Source: Spirosoma arboris (GTDB lineage: Bacteria; Bacteroidota; Bacteroidia; Cytophagales; Spirosomataceae). Taken from it: DNA of 64,000 nucleotides. Below the pieces are notes generated by a model that saw only the letters and a program-made list of their open reading frames with translations, did not search any database and was not told the DNA's origin. Of the stretch, positions 33,707 to 41,748 are shown piece by piece. The position numbers were made by a program, and so were the translations under genes. Location of the stretch: assembly GCF_009754945.1 (NCBI RefSeq), contig NZ_WPIN01000026.1, forward strand, positions 44,025-108,024. Direction: 5' to 3'. Position 1 is the stretch's first letter, and each line of letters opens with the position of its first letter.

Positions 33707-34300
33707 ATGGATGCCAAAGGGAACCAAAGCTTCTGGAATGAAAAATGGGTACCAATTGTGTTTGAAGGAATTGAGAATCCTCCTCGTTATGAGGTCTCAA
33801 ATTATGGAAGGCTACGCAGTTTTCAATCAGCTCCCACAACACGTGCTGCTAGTGTAGCCGTCAATACCACTGGAAAGCCAATAAAAGGATCTGTTATTCA
33901 GGGCTATCGGTCTCTTAATATTCGTTCGGGAGGCAAAACGTTTAATCGATACGTTCATAAATTAGTGGCTGAACAGTTCCAGAAGCGAGACCAGCCTGAT
34001 CAGACTTTCGTCATTCACCTCGATCATGACAAGCAGAATAATTATTACCAGAATCTGCGATGGGTGACGAAAGACGAAATGATTGAACACAATCGAAATA
34101 ACCCTAGCTTGAAAAACCGACAACTACCCCGACAGACCCGCAATTACAAACTGACGGAGAGCAAGGTTAAAATCATTAAAAAATTGCTGCTTAACGATAA
34201 AAACCGGCTAAAAATGATTGCCAAACAATTTGGCATCACGCATACGCAACTTAATCGTATTCGGTCGGGCGAAAACTGGAAACACGTTACTATTGAGTAG
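33707..34300 (+). CDS. NUMOD4/HNH homing-type endonuclease, free-standing
   Basis: The 197-residue protein has an N-terminal NUMOD4 motif (KWVPIVFEGIENPPRYEVSN near residue 13, then YGRLRS), an HNH nuclease core with VHKLVAEQF near residue 85 and HLDHDKQNNYYQNLRWVT near residue 104, and a C-terminal helix-turn-helix-like segment (LTESKVKIIKKLLL, IAKQFGITHTQLNRIRSGENWKH). The layout is that of phage and group I intron homing endonucleases that nick or cut DNA. It is not inside an intron or intein; it stands alone between a divergent gap and a terminator. Its presence suggests past transfer, although its base use resembles the neighbours. Confidence 0.9.
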   Translation: MDAKGNQSFWNEKWVPIVFEGIENPPRYEVSNYGRLRSFQSAPTTRAASVAVNTTGKPIKGSVIQGYRSLNIRSGGKTFNRYVHKLVAEQFQKRDQPDQTFVIHLDHDKQNNYYQNLRWVTKDEMIEHNRNNPSLKNRQLPRQTRNYKLTESKVKIIKKLLLNDKNRLKMIAKQFGITHTQLNRIRSGENWKHVTIE

Positions 34301-34361
34301 AATCACACGTAAGCAGATTAGTGTTGTATCATTCTTATCTGCTTAGGCATCTGTCAAAAAT

Positions 34362-34415
34362 TTAGGGGTTGTCAGGTATGATTCACCAATTGTAATCATA
34401 CCTGACAACCCCTAA
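34362..34415. terminator. Bidirectional terminator-like hairpin, perfect 22-bp arms
   Basis: Arms 34362-34383 and 34394-34415 are exact reverse complements with a 10-nt loop. It lies between the convergent HNH endonuclease and histidine kinase genes. Short A/T tracts flank it on both sides. Confidence 0.75.
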
Positions 34416-34454
34416 TTATACTTGCTAAGCCTTGAGAACCTTAAACCTGGCAAT

Positions 34455-37400
34455 TTAGTAGTTCACTGACTCGCCAACCAAGGGGCCTGGAACGCCTGCC
34501 AACGGTAGCGATACAAAAAACGATGTACCAACATCCTCGGTGGTCTCAAACCAGATTGTGCCACCGGCATGTTCAACTCCCCGTTTGGCAATAGCCAGTC
34601 CTAGTCCCGACCCGCCCCGTTTCGTACTGAAGTTAGGCAGGAATACCTTATTCTGGATTGCCTCCGGAATGCCAGCCCCATTGTCGTGAATTTCAATCTG
34701 CACAGCGTCGCTATTCGTATAAAGCTTCAGATCAATAACGGGTTTTCGATCAGATGGAACTGACTGGATAGCATTGATCAGCAAATTAGTTAGGATACGA
34801 CCAATGAGTTGCCGATCACCGACAACCATAACGGGACCAGCGGTGATTTCCCGCCGAAGCGTAATTCGTTTATCGTCGCCATATAAATCGGCCGTTTTAT
34901 TGAATACCCCTGCCACTTCAAAAATTTCCTTTTTAGGCAATGGCATTTTTGCAAACTCAGAGAATGATGTGGCAATATCACTCAGATTGTCAATCTGGTC
35001 TAAGAGCGAGTCAAATGTCCGTAAAATAATTCGGTGAGCTGGGTCATTGGTCCCACTCGAGGAGTTTTTCGAATTTGGAAACGTTCGTTGCAGATGTTGC
35101 AATGTAAGTTTCATAGGGGTAAGCGGGTTCTTAATTTCGTGAGCTACCTGCTTGGCCATTTCGCGCCAGGCCGATTGTTTTTCGGTCTGTGCCAGCGCCT
35201 GCTTGCTTTCTTCTAACTTGAGTAGCATCCGATTGTATTCCCGGATAAGTAAGCCAATTTCGTCGTCAGATTGCCACGGTAAAGGATCATTAGGAAGCTC
35301 AAGATTGGTTTTCCTGATCTTCTGCGTCAGCAACCGAAGGGGTTTCGTCAGCATATGGGATGCGAAGTAGGATAAGATCAGAAAGAATAAAAACAGAGCT
35401 GTAAAAATGCTCAGTGAGGTAGCAATAACTTCAATAATTTTCCGATCGAGTTCAGGTTGCGCATAAAAATAGGGAATGCTCAATACACCCAGTAACCGAC
35501 CGTCGTACGATTTGATACCCGCATAGGCCGTCCGATATTGCTTACTTCCCAGCGATTCATCAAGCAGAATTTGATTTTCTTTATCCTCAATAATGTGAAT
35601 GTAAGCAGCCGGATTAATTCGTTTGGAGAGATACCCGCTCTCGTAGATGAGTGGGCGTGTGGAGGTGTAAAGCTGCCCTTTCGTATCAAATAGGTTAATG
35701 TCAATGTTAGCGTCGCGGGCAATCTTACTTAGCTCCTCTTCCATCGACGCCTTACTGCGCTTTTTTGTATAGAGGTGTTCATCCAGGTATACCAGGAAGT
35801 TGGTGGCGATATTACGCGTATTGCTTATATATGTATTTTTCTGATTATCAACATAATTAGAACTGATGACGCCCAGAATAATAAGAATCACAAAGATTAA
35901 AGGCAGAAAAAAAGCCAGATTTAGCAGGATCTGAATCCGGGTCGAGTAATTAATATTGAACTTAGAGAATCGGTAATTGATGGCATAGCCTAAAATCACC
36001 AGAATAACCGTCAGGACGAGTAATAGATAAAGAAAAGAGAAATTGGAAAAGATATTTCTAAACGGATATTCCGGCGACGACACCACAACGATATGACCAT
36101 CATGCCCACGTTGAGCAACATGCTGATACTTGTTGCTCAAAATTCCAGTCGTATATAGGGTTGGATTGTCGAGCAATGTCAAATCAAGCTTTCGGTCATA
36201 ATTATAACTACCGGGGCCACTATACAGCAATCGGTGCTGTGCGGGACCTAAGGCGGGACGACTTAAAGACGGGCCGGAGAAAAATGCATAACTATACTCC
36301 TGTGTATCTGAATTTTGCGTAAATTTTGTATCTACCAATAGTTCAGGATAAACACTTTTGGGGCGTTCATTTCGCAAACGGAGATCCAGCACAACATACC
36401 CTAACGTATCATGTGCAGAGACGCCCTCAGGTTGAATTGTAGTCGACGCTGTGGTAGGCCGAGGGATCGCCACAAAGCACACATACTGCTTAACAAACTG
36501 ATTATCAACTTCATTTACAAAGTAAACGCCTGGGTATTCCGTTTTGTAATTAGTTTGACGGTAACGACTCGTCAAGGTAGACAAGGAAATAGGATCTGGG
36601 CTAATGTCGAGCGGCCGACCATTCGCTCGAAATGAAAATACTTCAATATCATACTTATCAAAATATTTATCTAAATGCAGGCTCTTCACCCGTTGCTGAA
36701 TACGCTCCCGCACCAGCAGGGTATCCGTCTGCAAAGCACGGCCGATTTCAGCATCCTTTTGAATAGACTCTTGTGCCTTACTCATCAAAAACTCTCCAAA
36801 CACATCATTTTCTGCTAGAAGCTGGGCCGCAAATTCCTGCTCATGATTCAATTGTTTTCTAATCTCTTGATTATAAACAACATATGCAGTCATAACTGCA
36901 CAAATAAAGGCAGCTAAAAACAGATAGATAGACGTTTTATAACGGAATGTATAGAGTGTTTTTGGAAGCTGACTAATGTAAATAAGTAGGAAATAGGCAC
37001 CATTTAGTAGAAAGACACTTTCTAAAGGACCGCCCACAATAAGCCAAAGTCCGCTGCTTAGTGCTGTACCGGCCACAATCAATAATAAGCCAATGCCAAT
37101 ATGATTAAACTGATTATAACGCAAAAAAAGGCTGGCCAATAAATGAGTTACCAGGAAGTAAATACAAGAGATGGTTATAAAAACCACCAGACACACAATT
37201 TTTAGAAACGAAAAATGGATATTTAAGGTGATATCAAGTGTAAATTGAGACTTTTCATAGATATTATTTAGCTCAATATAACATAGCGAAAACACCGCAT
37301 AACTCGCAACGACGCATCCTACCGATAGCACTAATTTTAGCCACTGCGGCCGATGCAGTAAAAACATGTAGGTCTTCGAACGGTAATAATACCGGACCCA

Positions 37401-38315
37401 GTAGAACGCTAGTACAGCAATCACTAATGCATTGAGCAACAGGTCACCCAGGGAAGGTACCAGAACAGACGACGCATAATATTTAGGATTAAACAGATCT
37501 GTCTCGATAAATAAAAATGGTACGCCAAAATAAAGCATGGCTGCCCTTAGTACCAGCAAATAAATGGCTAGCCAAGCAAAACCCCATTCATACTGACGTT
37601 GCTTCTTGAGCCGAATCATCAGCTGTAGCACGTACATTCCCAGAAAAACAATGAACAGTGTAGCCAGGATGACGGTATTAACAGGCGTAGAGTGATTACG
37701 ATAAGCGTCTACCTTCGGCGGTTCTACGGAGAATAGGAAAGCCGAAGTGTTATCGTAAATGGCCTGATAAGTACTTTGGCGTTTATCGATAACAGACTGA
37801 GGATCGAGCGCAAATAAATCTGGATTATAGCCCGATTGCAGGTACGTATTATTACTATGATAGTAGCGGTAAATATTCACTAGCGAGAATACATCCAGTA
37901 CATCTGTACCAATAGGAACACGTCGATGGCTAACCACATAGCGCCCCTGCTCAAATTCAATTAATTTAGGTGTTGTCGTTACAGAGGCTAGTTGAGAAAA
38001 ATCCGGAATAAATCGATAGTCAGACCAATAGACTAATTGTTTATTTTGAAATACGAAGTAAGGATAATGAGTAGGCAGTTCAAATAGATTGGTAAATGTT
38101 GGCTTGGAACCGCGCTGCAATAAACTAGTTACGCTGTCTAGATCAGCAGTACTAATCTGCATTTCTTCTTTCACCCGTTGCTGAACAGCACTCACATATT
38201 GCTCATCCGTTGCCCCAGGCGCATTCTGCTCCAGCAAGAAGAAGCACAAGACCGATAAGCCTCCAGCTAATGCTGCTAATAACAGGAAGATATGTTTCTC
38301 GATACGCTTCACCAA
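34455..38315 (-). CDS. Very large NtrY-like sensor histidine kinase
   Basis: The 1286-residue protein is a membrane histidine kinase. An N-terminal TM segment (residues 7-27), an extracytoplasmic part, a cluster of about seven TM helices (residues 210-480), a second extracytoplasmic part and a further TM pair near residues 770 and 805 precede a sensor segment, a TM (IEVIATSLSIFTALFLFFL, split), and a HAMP linker. The kinase core has the phosphoacceptor histidine near residue 1058 in MAKQVAHEIKNPLTPMKLTL, the N box NLLINAIQSV, G1 EIHDNGAGIPE, and G2 GGSGLGLAIAKRG. The KNPLTPMK pattern resembles NtrY. No response regulator gene is adjacent. Confidence 0.88.
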   Translation of the reverse strand: MVKRIEKHIFLLLAALAGGLSVLCFFLLEQNAPGATDEQYVSAVQQRVKEEMQISTADLDSVTSLLQRGSKPTFTNLFELPTHYPYFVFQNKQLVYWSDYRFIPDFSQLASVTTTPKLIEFEQGRYVVSHRRVPIGTDVLDVFSLVNIYRYYHSNNTYLQSGYNPDLFALDPQSVIDKRQSTYQAIYDNTSAFLFSVEPPKVDAYRNHSTPVNTVILATLFIVFLGMYVLQLMIRLKKQRQYEWGFAWLAIYLLVLRAAMLYFGVPFLFIETDLFNPKYYASSVLVPSLGDLLLNALVIAVLAFYWVRYYYRSKTYMFLLHRPQWLKLVLSVGCVVASYAVFSLCYIELNNIYEKSQFTLDITLNIHFSFLKIVCLVVFITISCIYFLVTHLLASLFLRYNQFNHIGIGLLLIVAGTALSSGLWLIVGGPLESVFLLNGAYFLLIYISQLPKTLYTFRYKTSIYLFLAAFICAVMTAYVVYNQEIRKQLNHEQEFAAQLLAENDVFGEFLMSKAQESIQKDAEIGRALQTDTLLVRERIQQRVKSLHLDKYFDKYDIEVFSFRANGRPLDISPDPISLSTLTSRYRQTNYKTEYPGVYFVNEVDNQFVKQYVCFVAIPRPTTASTTIQPEGVSAHDTLGYVVLDLRLRNERPKSVYPELLVDTKFTQNSDTQEYSYAFFSGPSLSRPALGPAQHRLLYSGPGSYNYDRKLDLTLLDNPTLYTTGILSNKYQHVAQRGHDGHIVVVSSPEYPFRNIFSNFSFLYLLLVLTVILVILGYAINYRFSKFNINYSTRIQILLNLAFFLPLIFVILIILGVISSNYVDNQKNTYISNTRNIATNFLVYLDEHLYTKKRSKASMEEELSKIARDANIDINLFDTKGQLYTSTRPLIYESGYLSKRINPAAYIHIIEDKENQILLDESLGSKQYRTAYAGIKSYDGRLLGVLSIPYFYAQPELDRKIIEVIATSLSIFTALFLFFLILSYFASHMLTKPLRLLTQKIRKTNLELPNDPLPWQSDDEIGLLIREYNRMLLKLEESKQALAQTEKQSAWREMAKQVAHEIKNPLTPMKLTLQHLQRTFPNSKNSSSGTNDPAHRIILRTFDSLLDQIDNLSDIATSFSEFAKMPLPKKEIFEVAGVFNKTADLYGDDKRITLRREITAGPVMVVGDRQLIGRILTNLLINAIQSVPSDRKPVIDLKLYTNSDAVQIEIHDNGAGIPEAIQNKVFLPNFSTKRGGSGLGLAIAKRGVEHAGGTIWFETTEDVGTSFFVSLPLAGVPGPLVGESVNY

Positions 38316-38429
38316 ATGGGCAGTATTGTCTTAGTTAAAAACAATCCCTAAAATCATGCCAAGTTTTTAATAGTTAATTAATAATCGGTAGAAATCAGTC
38401 ATTAAAAACGATAAACTATTAATTATCTG

Positions 38430-38714
38430 CTAATGCTTCTCAACCGTATATCCGCCCGATTCGTAACCAATTTCAGCCCCTAGTACATAAAGTAAATGTT
38501 TACGATCAATAATGACCTGTACTCCTTCAACGTTATACAATTCGTCGGTGGGGCCGGGAAGGTCAAATCCTAATAACCAGGATGAGCCACAGCCTCCCCC
38601 ACGGACACCAATACGCAATCCATACTCGCCGGGAATTTTATTAGCCCGTAATGTGTCCAGAATTTGTTGGCGCGCTTCGGGCCGAACAGAAACGGGATTA
38701 TCGATTGTCAACAT
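38430..38714 (-). CDS. IscA/HesB-like protein with a single cysteine
   Basis: The 94-residue product resembles A-type iron-sulfur carriers (IscA, SufA, ErpA). It shows VRPEARQQILDTLR, YGLRIGVRGGGCGSSWLLGFD with Cys42, and a VIIDRKHLLYVLGAEIGYES segment. Canonical members have three cysteines, with a C-terminal CxC; here the C-terminus is GYTVEKH with none, and Cys42 is the only cysteine. The start is ATG at 38714; an upstream in-frame start lacks support. Iron-sulfur carriage in the usual way is therefore doubtful. Confidence 0.85.
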   Translation of the reverse strand: MLTIDNPVSVRPEARQQILDTLRANKIPGEYGLRIGVRGGGCGSSWLLGFDLPGPTDELYNVEGVQVIIDRKHLLYVLGAEIGYESGGYTVEKH

Positions 38715-38830
38715 AATTTGTATGAGGTTTATGGTATTCGATTGCCAATTCACTTGCACTAGCTACCATAAACTGTTAAAACCCTTTTTTCAAAATTACC
38801 CATTTTTGCGGAACGACGTTCCTTCTTTCT

Positions 38831-39355
38831 ATGGATCTATTGAGTGATTTCCTTAAACTGATCGTACCATCAGGATTAGTACTATATGGTATGTATCTAA
38901 CTGTAAAACTATTACTGGAGCGAGAAGCCGACCATAACCGATACAACGTACAGGCGCGTTATACGGAAACTGTTGTTCCTATTCGATTGCAGGCATATGA
39001 GCGGATGGTTCTATTTCTGGAACGTATTAGCCCTAATAATTTATTGTTGCGACTTGGTGGTAGTTCCACGACCGTACTAGAGTTTCAACAACGGCTTTTA
39101 CAGGAAATTCGGGAGGAATACAACCATAATCTATCACAGCAAGTGTACATGAGTCAGGCTGTTTGGGATCAGATTCAGGCCGCTATGAACGAAGTCATGA
39201 CACTTGTCAATCAGGCATCGGGCGATACTCGCCCTGACGCGCCTGCTCTCGAACTATCGAAGCGAATCTTCGAACGAATTATTCAGCGAGACAAACAGCC
39301 TACGTCCGAGGCCCTTCATGCATTAAAGGCAGAGATTCAGGCAATGTTTATGTAA
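38831..39355 (+). CDS. Conserved-type membrane-anchored hypothetical protein, 174 aa
   Basis: I do not recognise the family with confidence. The protein has one N-terminal TM segment (about residues 7-28, LIVPSGLVLYGMYLTVKLLL), followed by a mostly helical cytoplasmic domain with LQAYERMVLFLERISPNNLLLRL and QEIREEYNHNLSQQVYMSQ, and ends in a short helical segment. There is no catalytic motif. It is divergent from the IscA-like gene across about 115 nt and converges with the HMG-CoA lyase gene. It resembles the anchor-plus-helical-domain proteins found next to housekeeping genes in Bacteroidota. Confidence 0.75.
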   Translation: MDLLSDFLKLIVPSGLVLYGMYLTVKLLLEREADHNRYNVQARYTETVVPIRLQAYERMVLFLERISPNNLLLRLGGSSTTVLEFQQRLLQEIREEYNHNLSQQVYMSQAVWDQIQAAMNEVMTLVNQASGDTRPDAPALELSKRIFERIIQRDKQPTSEALHALKAEIQAMFM

Positions 39356-39383
39356 TGTAGTGTGGGCGGATGCCCACATTATG

Positions 39384-40226
39384 TTAAAATACCCCGGCCG
39401 ATAGCATCAAAGCCTTTTGCAAAGCCGCCTGATTTATCGGAAGAGCGACGCCTTCATTCGCCAGTGTTTGAATAATTTCTTCAGTTGGCAGATTACCCGT
39501 TAAGTCATCAGCAGCCATTGGACAACCGCCAAAACCCCGTAAAGCCCCATCTATCCGCTGGACACCTGCTCGTGCTACAGCGCTGATTTTAGCATGAGCT
39601 TCGCCAGGGCGGGCGTGTAGATGCGCCCCAAATTCAACGTTGGGAAATGCATTGATCAACTGACGAAAAAGTGTTTCAATAGTTTCGGGGACAGACGAAC
39701 CCACGGTATCCGATGGAGCAATGATCGTAATACCCAACTGGATTAATTGTTCAGTAAACTTACTTACTAAATCTGGACTATAAGGGTCGCCATAGGGATT
39801 CCCAAAACCCATTGACAAATAAACAACCAATTCCTTGCCTACCCCAATACACAACTTCTGAATTTCGGCAACTTCAACAAATGCCTGCGCAATTGTCTTA
39901 TTTGTGTTACGTTGCTGGAAGGTTTCTGAAATTGATAAAGGAAAGCCTATGTACTGAATTTGCGGATACAAAGCAGCTTCCTGGGCACCACGCAGGTTAG
40001 CGACAATAACCAGCAATTTCGTTTTGGTTTTCGACAGGTTAAGTCCAGCCATAACTTCAGCCGTATCGCGTAGCTGCGGAATCGCTTTGGGCGACACGAA
40101 ACTACCAAAATCCAGTGTATCGAAACCAACTTGTAGCAGCGTGTTCAGATACTGGATCTTGAGTTCTGTCGGCACAAAATGGTCCAGCCCTTGCATGGCA
40201 TCGCGGGGACACTCAATGAGCTTCAT
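39384..40226 (-). CDS. Hydroxymethylglutaryl-CoA lyase family protein
   Basis: HMG-CoA lyase splits 3-hydroxy-3-methylglutaryl-CoA into acetyl-CoA and acetoacetate in leucine breakdown. The 280-residue TIM barrel starts with the LIECPRDAMQG motif (R8, D9 align with catalytic Arg-Asp), shows FGSFVSPKAIPQL near residue 40, MGFGNPYGDPYSPDL near residue 137, the metal-binding HLHARPGEAHAKI near residue 202 and the active-site GGCP near residue 235. The start codon ATG at 40226 overlaps the TGA stop of the TMEM220 gene (ATGA), so translation is probably coupled. The other members of this barrel family, such as citramalate synthase, are possible but less likely. Confidence 0.88.
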   Translation of the reverse strand: MKLIECPRDAMQGLDHFVPTELKIQYLNTLLQVGFDTLDFGSFVSPKAIPQLRDTAEVMAGLNLSKTKTKLLVIVANLRGAQEAALYPQIQYIGFPLSISETFQQRNTNKTIAQAFVEVAEIQKLCIGVGKELVVYLSMGFGNPYGDPYSPDLVSKFTEQLIQLGITIIAPSDTVGSSVPETIETLFRQLINAFPNVEFGAHLHARPGEAHAKISAVARAGVQRIDGALRGFGGCPMAADDLTGNLPTEEIIQTLANEGVALPINQAALQKALMLSAGVF

Positions 40227-40573
40227 CGACGAGTTAATTGACGCATGAGCACGGCCAGCACTACCATCACAACAGCGCAAATGGCCAGCCCACCAGCTTC
40301 GCGAGCCATTTCGATGTTCATGCTACGCATGCCTACTTCGCTAAACAAAAAACCTTCGAATTTGGGAGGCCATTGGTAAAAAGCCGCACCAATATAAATT
40401 CCGCCCATTATTGCAAAAAACCACCATTGGCCAATACCCGCATAGGCCATAAAACAGGCTATTGCAGCAAAGCCGTAAATTGGAATCCAGACTTGTGGAT
40501 CAGGGTCATTATACTGAAAGGCCGCAAATAAAATGAAGAGCAACCCAAAGACGATAGAAAAGATTTTACGCAT
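40223..40573 (-). CDS. TMEM220-family membrane protein
   Basis: The 116-residue protein has about four TM helices and the family's signature start, MRKIFSIVFGLLFILFAAFQYNDPDP (seen as FAAFQYNDPDPQVWIPIYG). TMEM220-type proteins are of unknown biochemical function. The stop codon overlaps the HMG-CoA lyase start by the ATGA arrangement. A short imperfect hairpin separates it from the upstream TPR lipoprotein gene. Confidence 0.9.
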   Translation of the reverse strand: MRKIFSIVFGLLFILFAAFQYNDPDPQVWIPIYGFAAIACFMAYAGIGQWWFFAIMGGIYIGAAFYQWPPKFEGFLFSEVGMRSMNIEMAREAGGLAICAVVMVVLAVLMRQLTRR

Positions 40574-40592
40574 TTTATTTTTTAGTTAATTG

Positions 40593-40653
40593 GTGGAGTA
40601 AGTGAAATGAGTGGAGTGGGACTTAGGTTTCACTTAATTCACTCACTTCATCA
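40593..40653. repeat. Imperfect hairpin, GTGAAGT word class
   Basis: Arms 40593-40617 and 40629-40653 pair imperfectly and reiterate AGTAAGTGAAATGAGTGGAG. In the minus-strand transcript it ends 19 nt before the TMEM220 ATG. Confidence 0.6.
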
Positions 40654-40658
40654 AAAAC

Positions 40659-41381
40659 TCAGTTACAATACTCCGCCACTGCGTTTGCCGCATCGGAATA
40701 ACCCAATACTTGAGCTTGTTTCAGGTTTAGGCATCCGCTTTCCCGCGCATTTTGCAACAATTGAGCAATCCCCAACCCGTAAAACGCCTTGCCGAACTTT
40801 GGATCAGCCGTTGCCGCCTTCTGAAAATCAATCGTAGCGGCAACTAGTTTTTTTTGTTGAAACTGTAGATTTCCCCGATTATATAAAGCGAGTGCGTTTG
40901 TCGAATCTAATGTTATCGCCTGAGAAAAATCGGTCAGTGCCGGCTGAATCTGTCCTTGTGAGGCAAATAGCTGCCCCCGATTCAGAAATAATTCAGCACT
41001 AATATGGCGACTGGTATCGGGCGCGAATTTGATCGCATCCGAATAATCTTTTAAAGCCCCCGTCAAATCATTCTGAGCTACTTTGAGCAATCCCCGATTA
41101 TAGTAAGGCCGATAAAAATTAGGGGCTAGTTTGATAGCCTGATCATAATCGAGGGTGGCATTGGCATATTCTTTTAGTTCAAAATAGGCAACACCCCTTG
41201 AATTGAATGCCTCTGAGTTGTCATTGTCGGCTTCGATAGCCTGATTCAACGCCTGTACAGCTTCCCGAAACTTGCCTTCTTTCAAATAAACCCGCCCCTG
41301 CCCAACGTAGTTATCAGATGAATTACAGGCAGATAAGAGGACTAAGGCAGAATGAATAATGTAGAGTGATAATCGCTTCAT
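40659..41381 (-). CDS. TPR-repeat lipoprotein
   Basis: The 240-residue protein starts with a lipoprotein signal, with the lipobox LLSAC at Cys19. It then has about six tetratricopeptide repeats (for example SEAFNSRGVAYFELKEYANA, FYRPYYNRGLLKVAQNDLTGA, NALALYNRGNLQFQQKKLVAA and FGKAFYGLGIAQLLQNA). TPR arrays act as protein-binding scaffolds; here the lipid anchor places it at a membrane. The 5' region holds a near-perfect 39-bp hairpin whose inner end lies 10 nt before the ATG, and a -7 element further out at 41519-41526. Confidence 0.92.
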   Translation of the reverse strand: MKRLSLYIIHSALVLLSACNSSDNYVGQGRVYLKEGKFREAVQALNQAIEADNDNSEAFNSRGVAYFELKEYANATLDYDQAIKLAPNFYRPYYNRGLLKVAQNDLTGALKDYSDAIKFAPDTSRHISAELFLNRGQLFASQGQIQPALTDFSQAITLDSTNALALYNRGNLQFQQKKLVAATIDFQKAATADPKFGKAFYGLGIAQLLQNARESGCLNLKQAQVLGYSDAANAVAEYCN

Positions 41382-41391
41382 TGGAGAATGA

Positions 41392-41500
41392 GCGAATGCG
41401 TGACTGAGTGAATGACCGGGCCGCCGGAGCGGTGACTAAAATCACCGGGCATCTATTCACTGCTCCAGCGGCCCGGTCATTCACTCAGTCACGCATTCGC
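41392..41500. repeat. Leader hairpin with 38/39-matched arms before the TPR lipoprotein gene
   Basis: Arms 41392-41430 and 41462-41500 match at 38 of 39 positions. A nested GGTGA/TCACC stem (41431-41446) lies inside the loop. Words are GAATGAGTGAATGA together with the GC-rich ACCGGGCCGCCGG class. In the minus-strand transcript it extends from about 12 nt after the predicted start site to 10 nt before the ATG at 41381, so it would form almost the entire 5' leader. Confidence 0.88.
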
Positions 41501-41518
41501 AATTATTTTTAATTTGGA

Positions 41519-41526
41519 CAAAGGTA
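41519..41526 (-). promoter_or_regulatory. -7 promoter element of the TPR lipoprotein gene
   Basis: On the minus strand the sequence reads TACCTTTG, an exact TAnnTTTG match. The expected transcription start lies about 6 nt further on, just before the outer end of the hairpin at 41392-41500. The SRP RNA promoter lies back to back with it. Confidence 0.55.
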
Positions 41527-41535
41527 CGCGTGAAA

Positions 41536-41568
41536 TTTGGTCGTTTGACTAACAATTGCGTAACTTTG
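41536..41568 (+). promoter_or_regulatory. Full Bacteroidota-type promoter of the SRP RNA gene
   Basis: TTTG at 41536-41539 (-33) and TAACTTTG at 41561-41568 (-7) are separated by 21 bp, close to the usual TTTG-N19-20-TAnnTTTG. It lies 4 bp before the first paired base of the RNA. Confidence 0.8.
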
Positions 41569-41572
41569 CATC

Positions 41573-41662
41573 GGCAAATCGGTGCTACCAGCTCCTGCTG
41601 AATCCCCCAGGTCTTGACCGAAGCAAGGGTAGGTGGTCGTAGCGGTGAGACATTGGTTTGCC
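41573..41662 (+). ncRNA. ffs: Small signal recognition particle RNA (4.5S-type)
   Basis: The sequence has the conserved bacterial SRP RNA core: CCTGCTGAATCCCCCAGG, then GAAGCAAGGGTAGG. The terminal stem GGCAAATC (41573-41580) pairs with GGTTTGCC at the 3' end (41655-41662), and GCTAC pairs with GTAGC internally. SRP RNA binds Ffh and targets membrane proteins. The apical loop here can form GGU-CUUG-ACC (41611-41620) rather than the GGAA tetraloop common in bacteria. A T-run follows at 41664-41669, fitting Rho-independent termination. The length of about 90 nt is right for the small type. It has a well-placed promoter and lies upstream of galK. Confidence 0.9.
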
Positions 41663-41748
41663 ATTTTTTATTTCCGCTCTGTGCGGTTATGCTGTTTAGC
41701 GGGTTATGCGTTTAGCTGTATCAAACCGCTAAATTCTCTAAACCCAAA

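Noticed and set aside
41392..41500. CRISPR array or tandem repeat array
   Set aside because: The repeated words form two inverted arms rather than regularly spaced direct repeats with unique spacers, and there are no cas genes.
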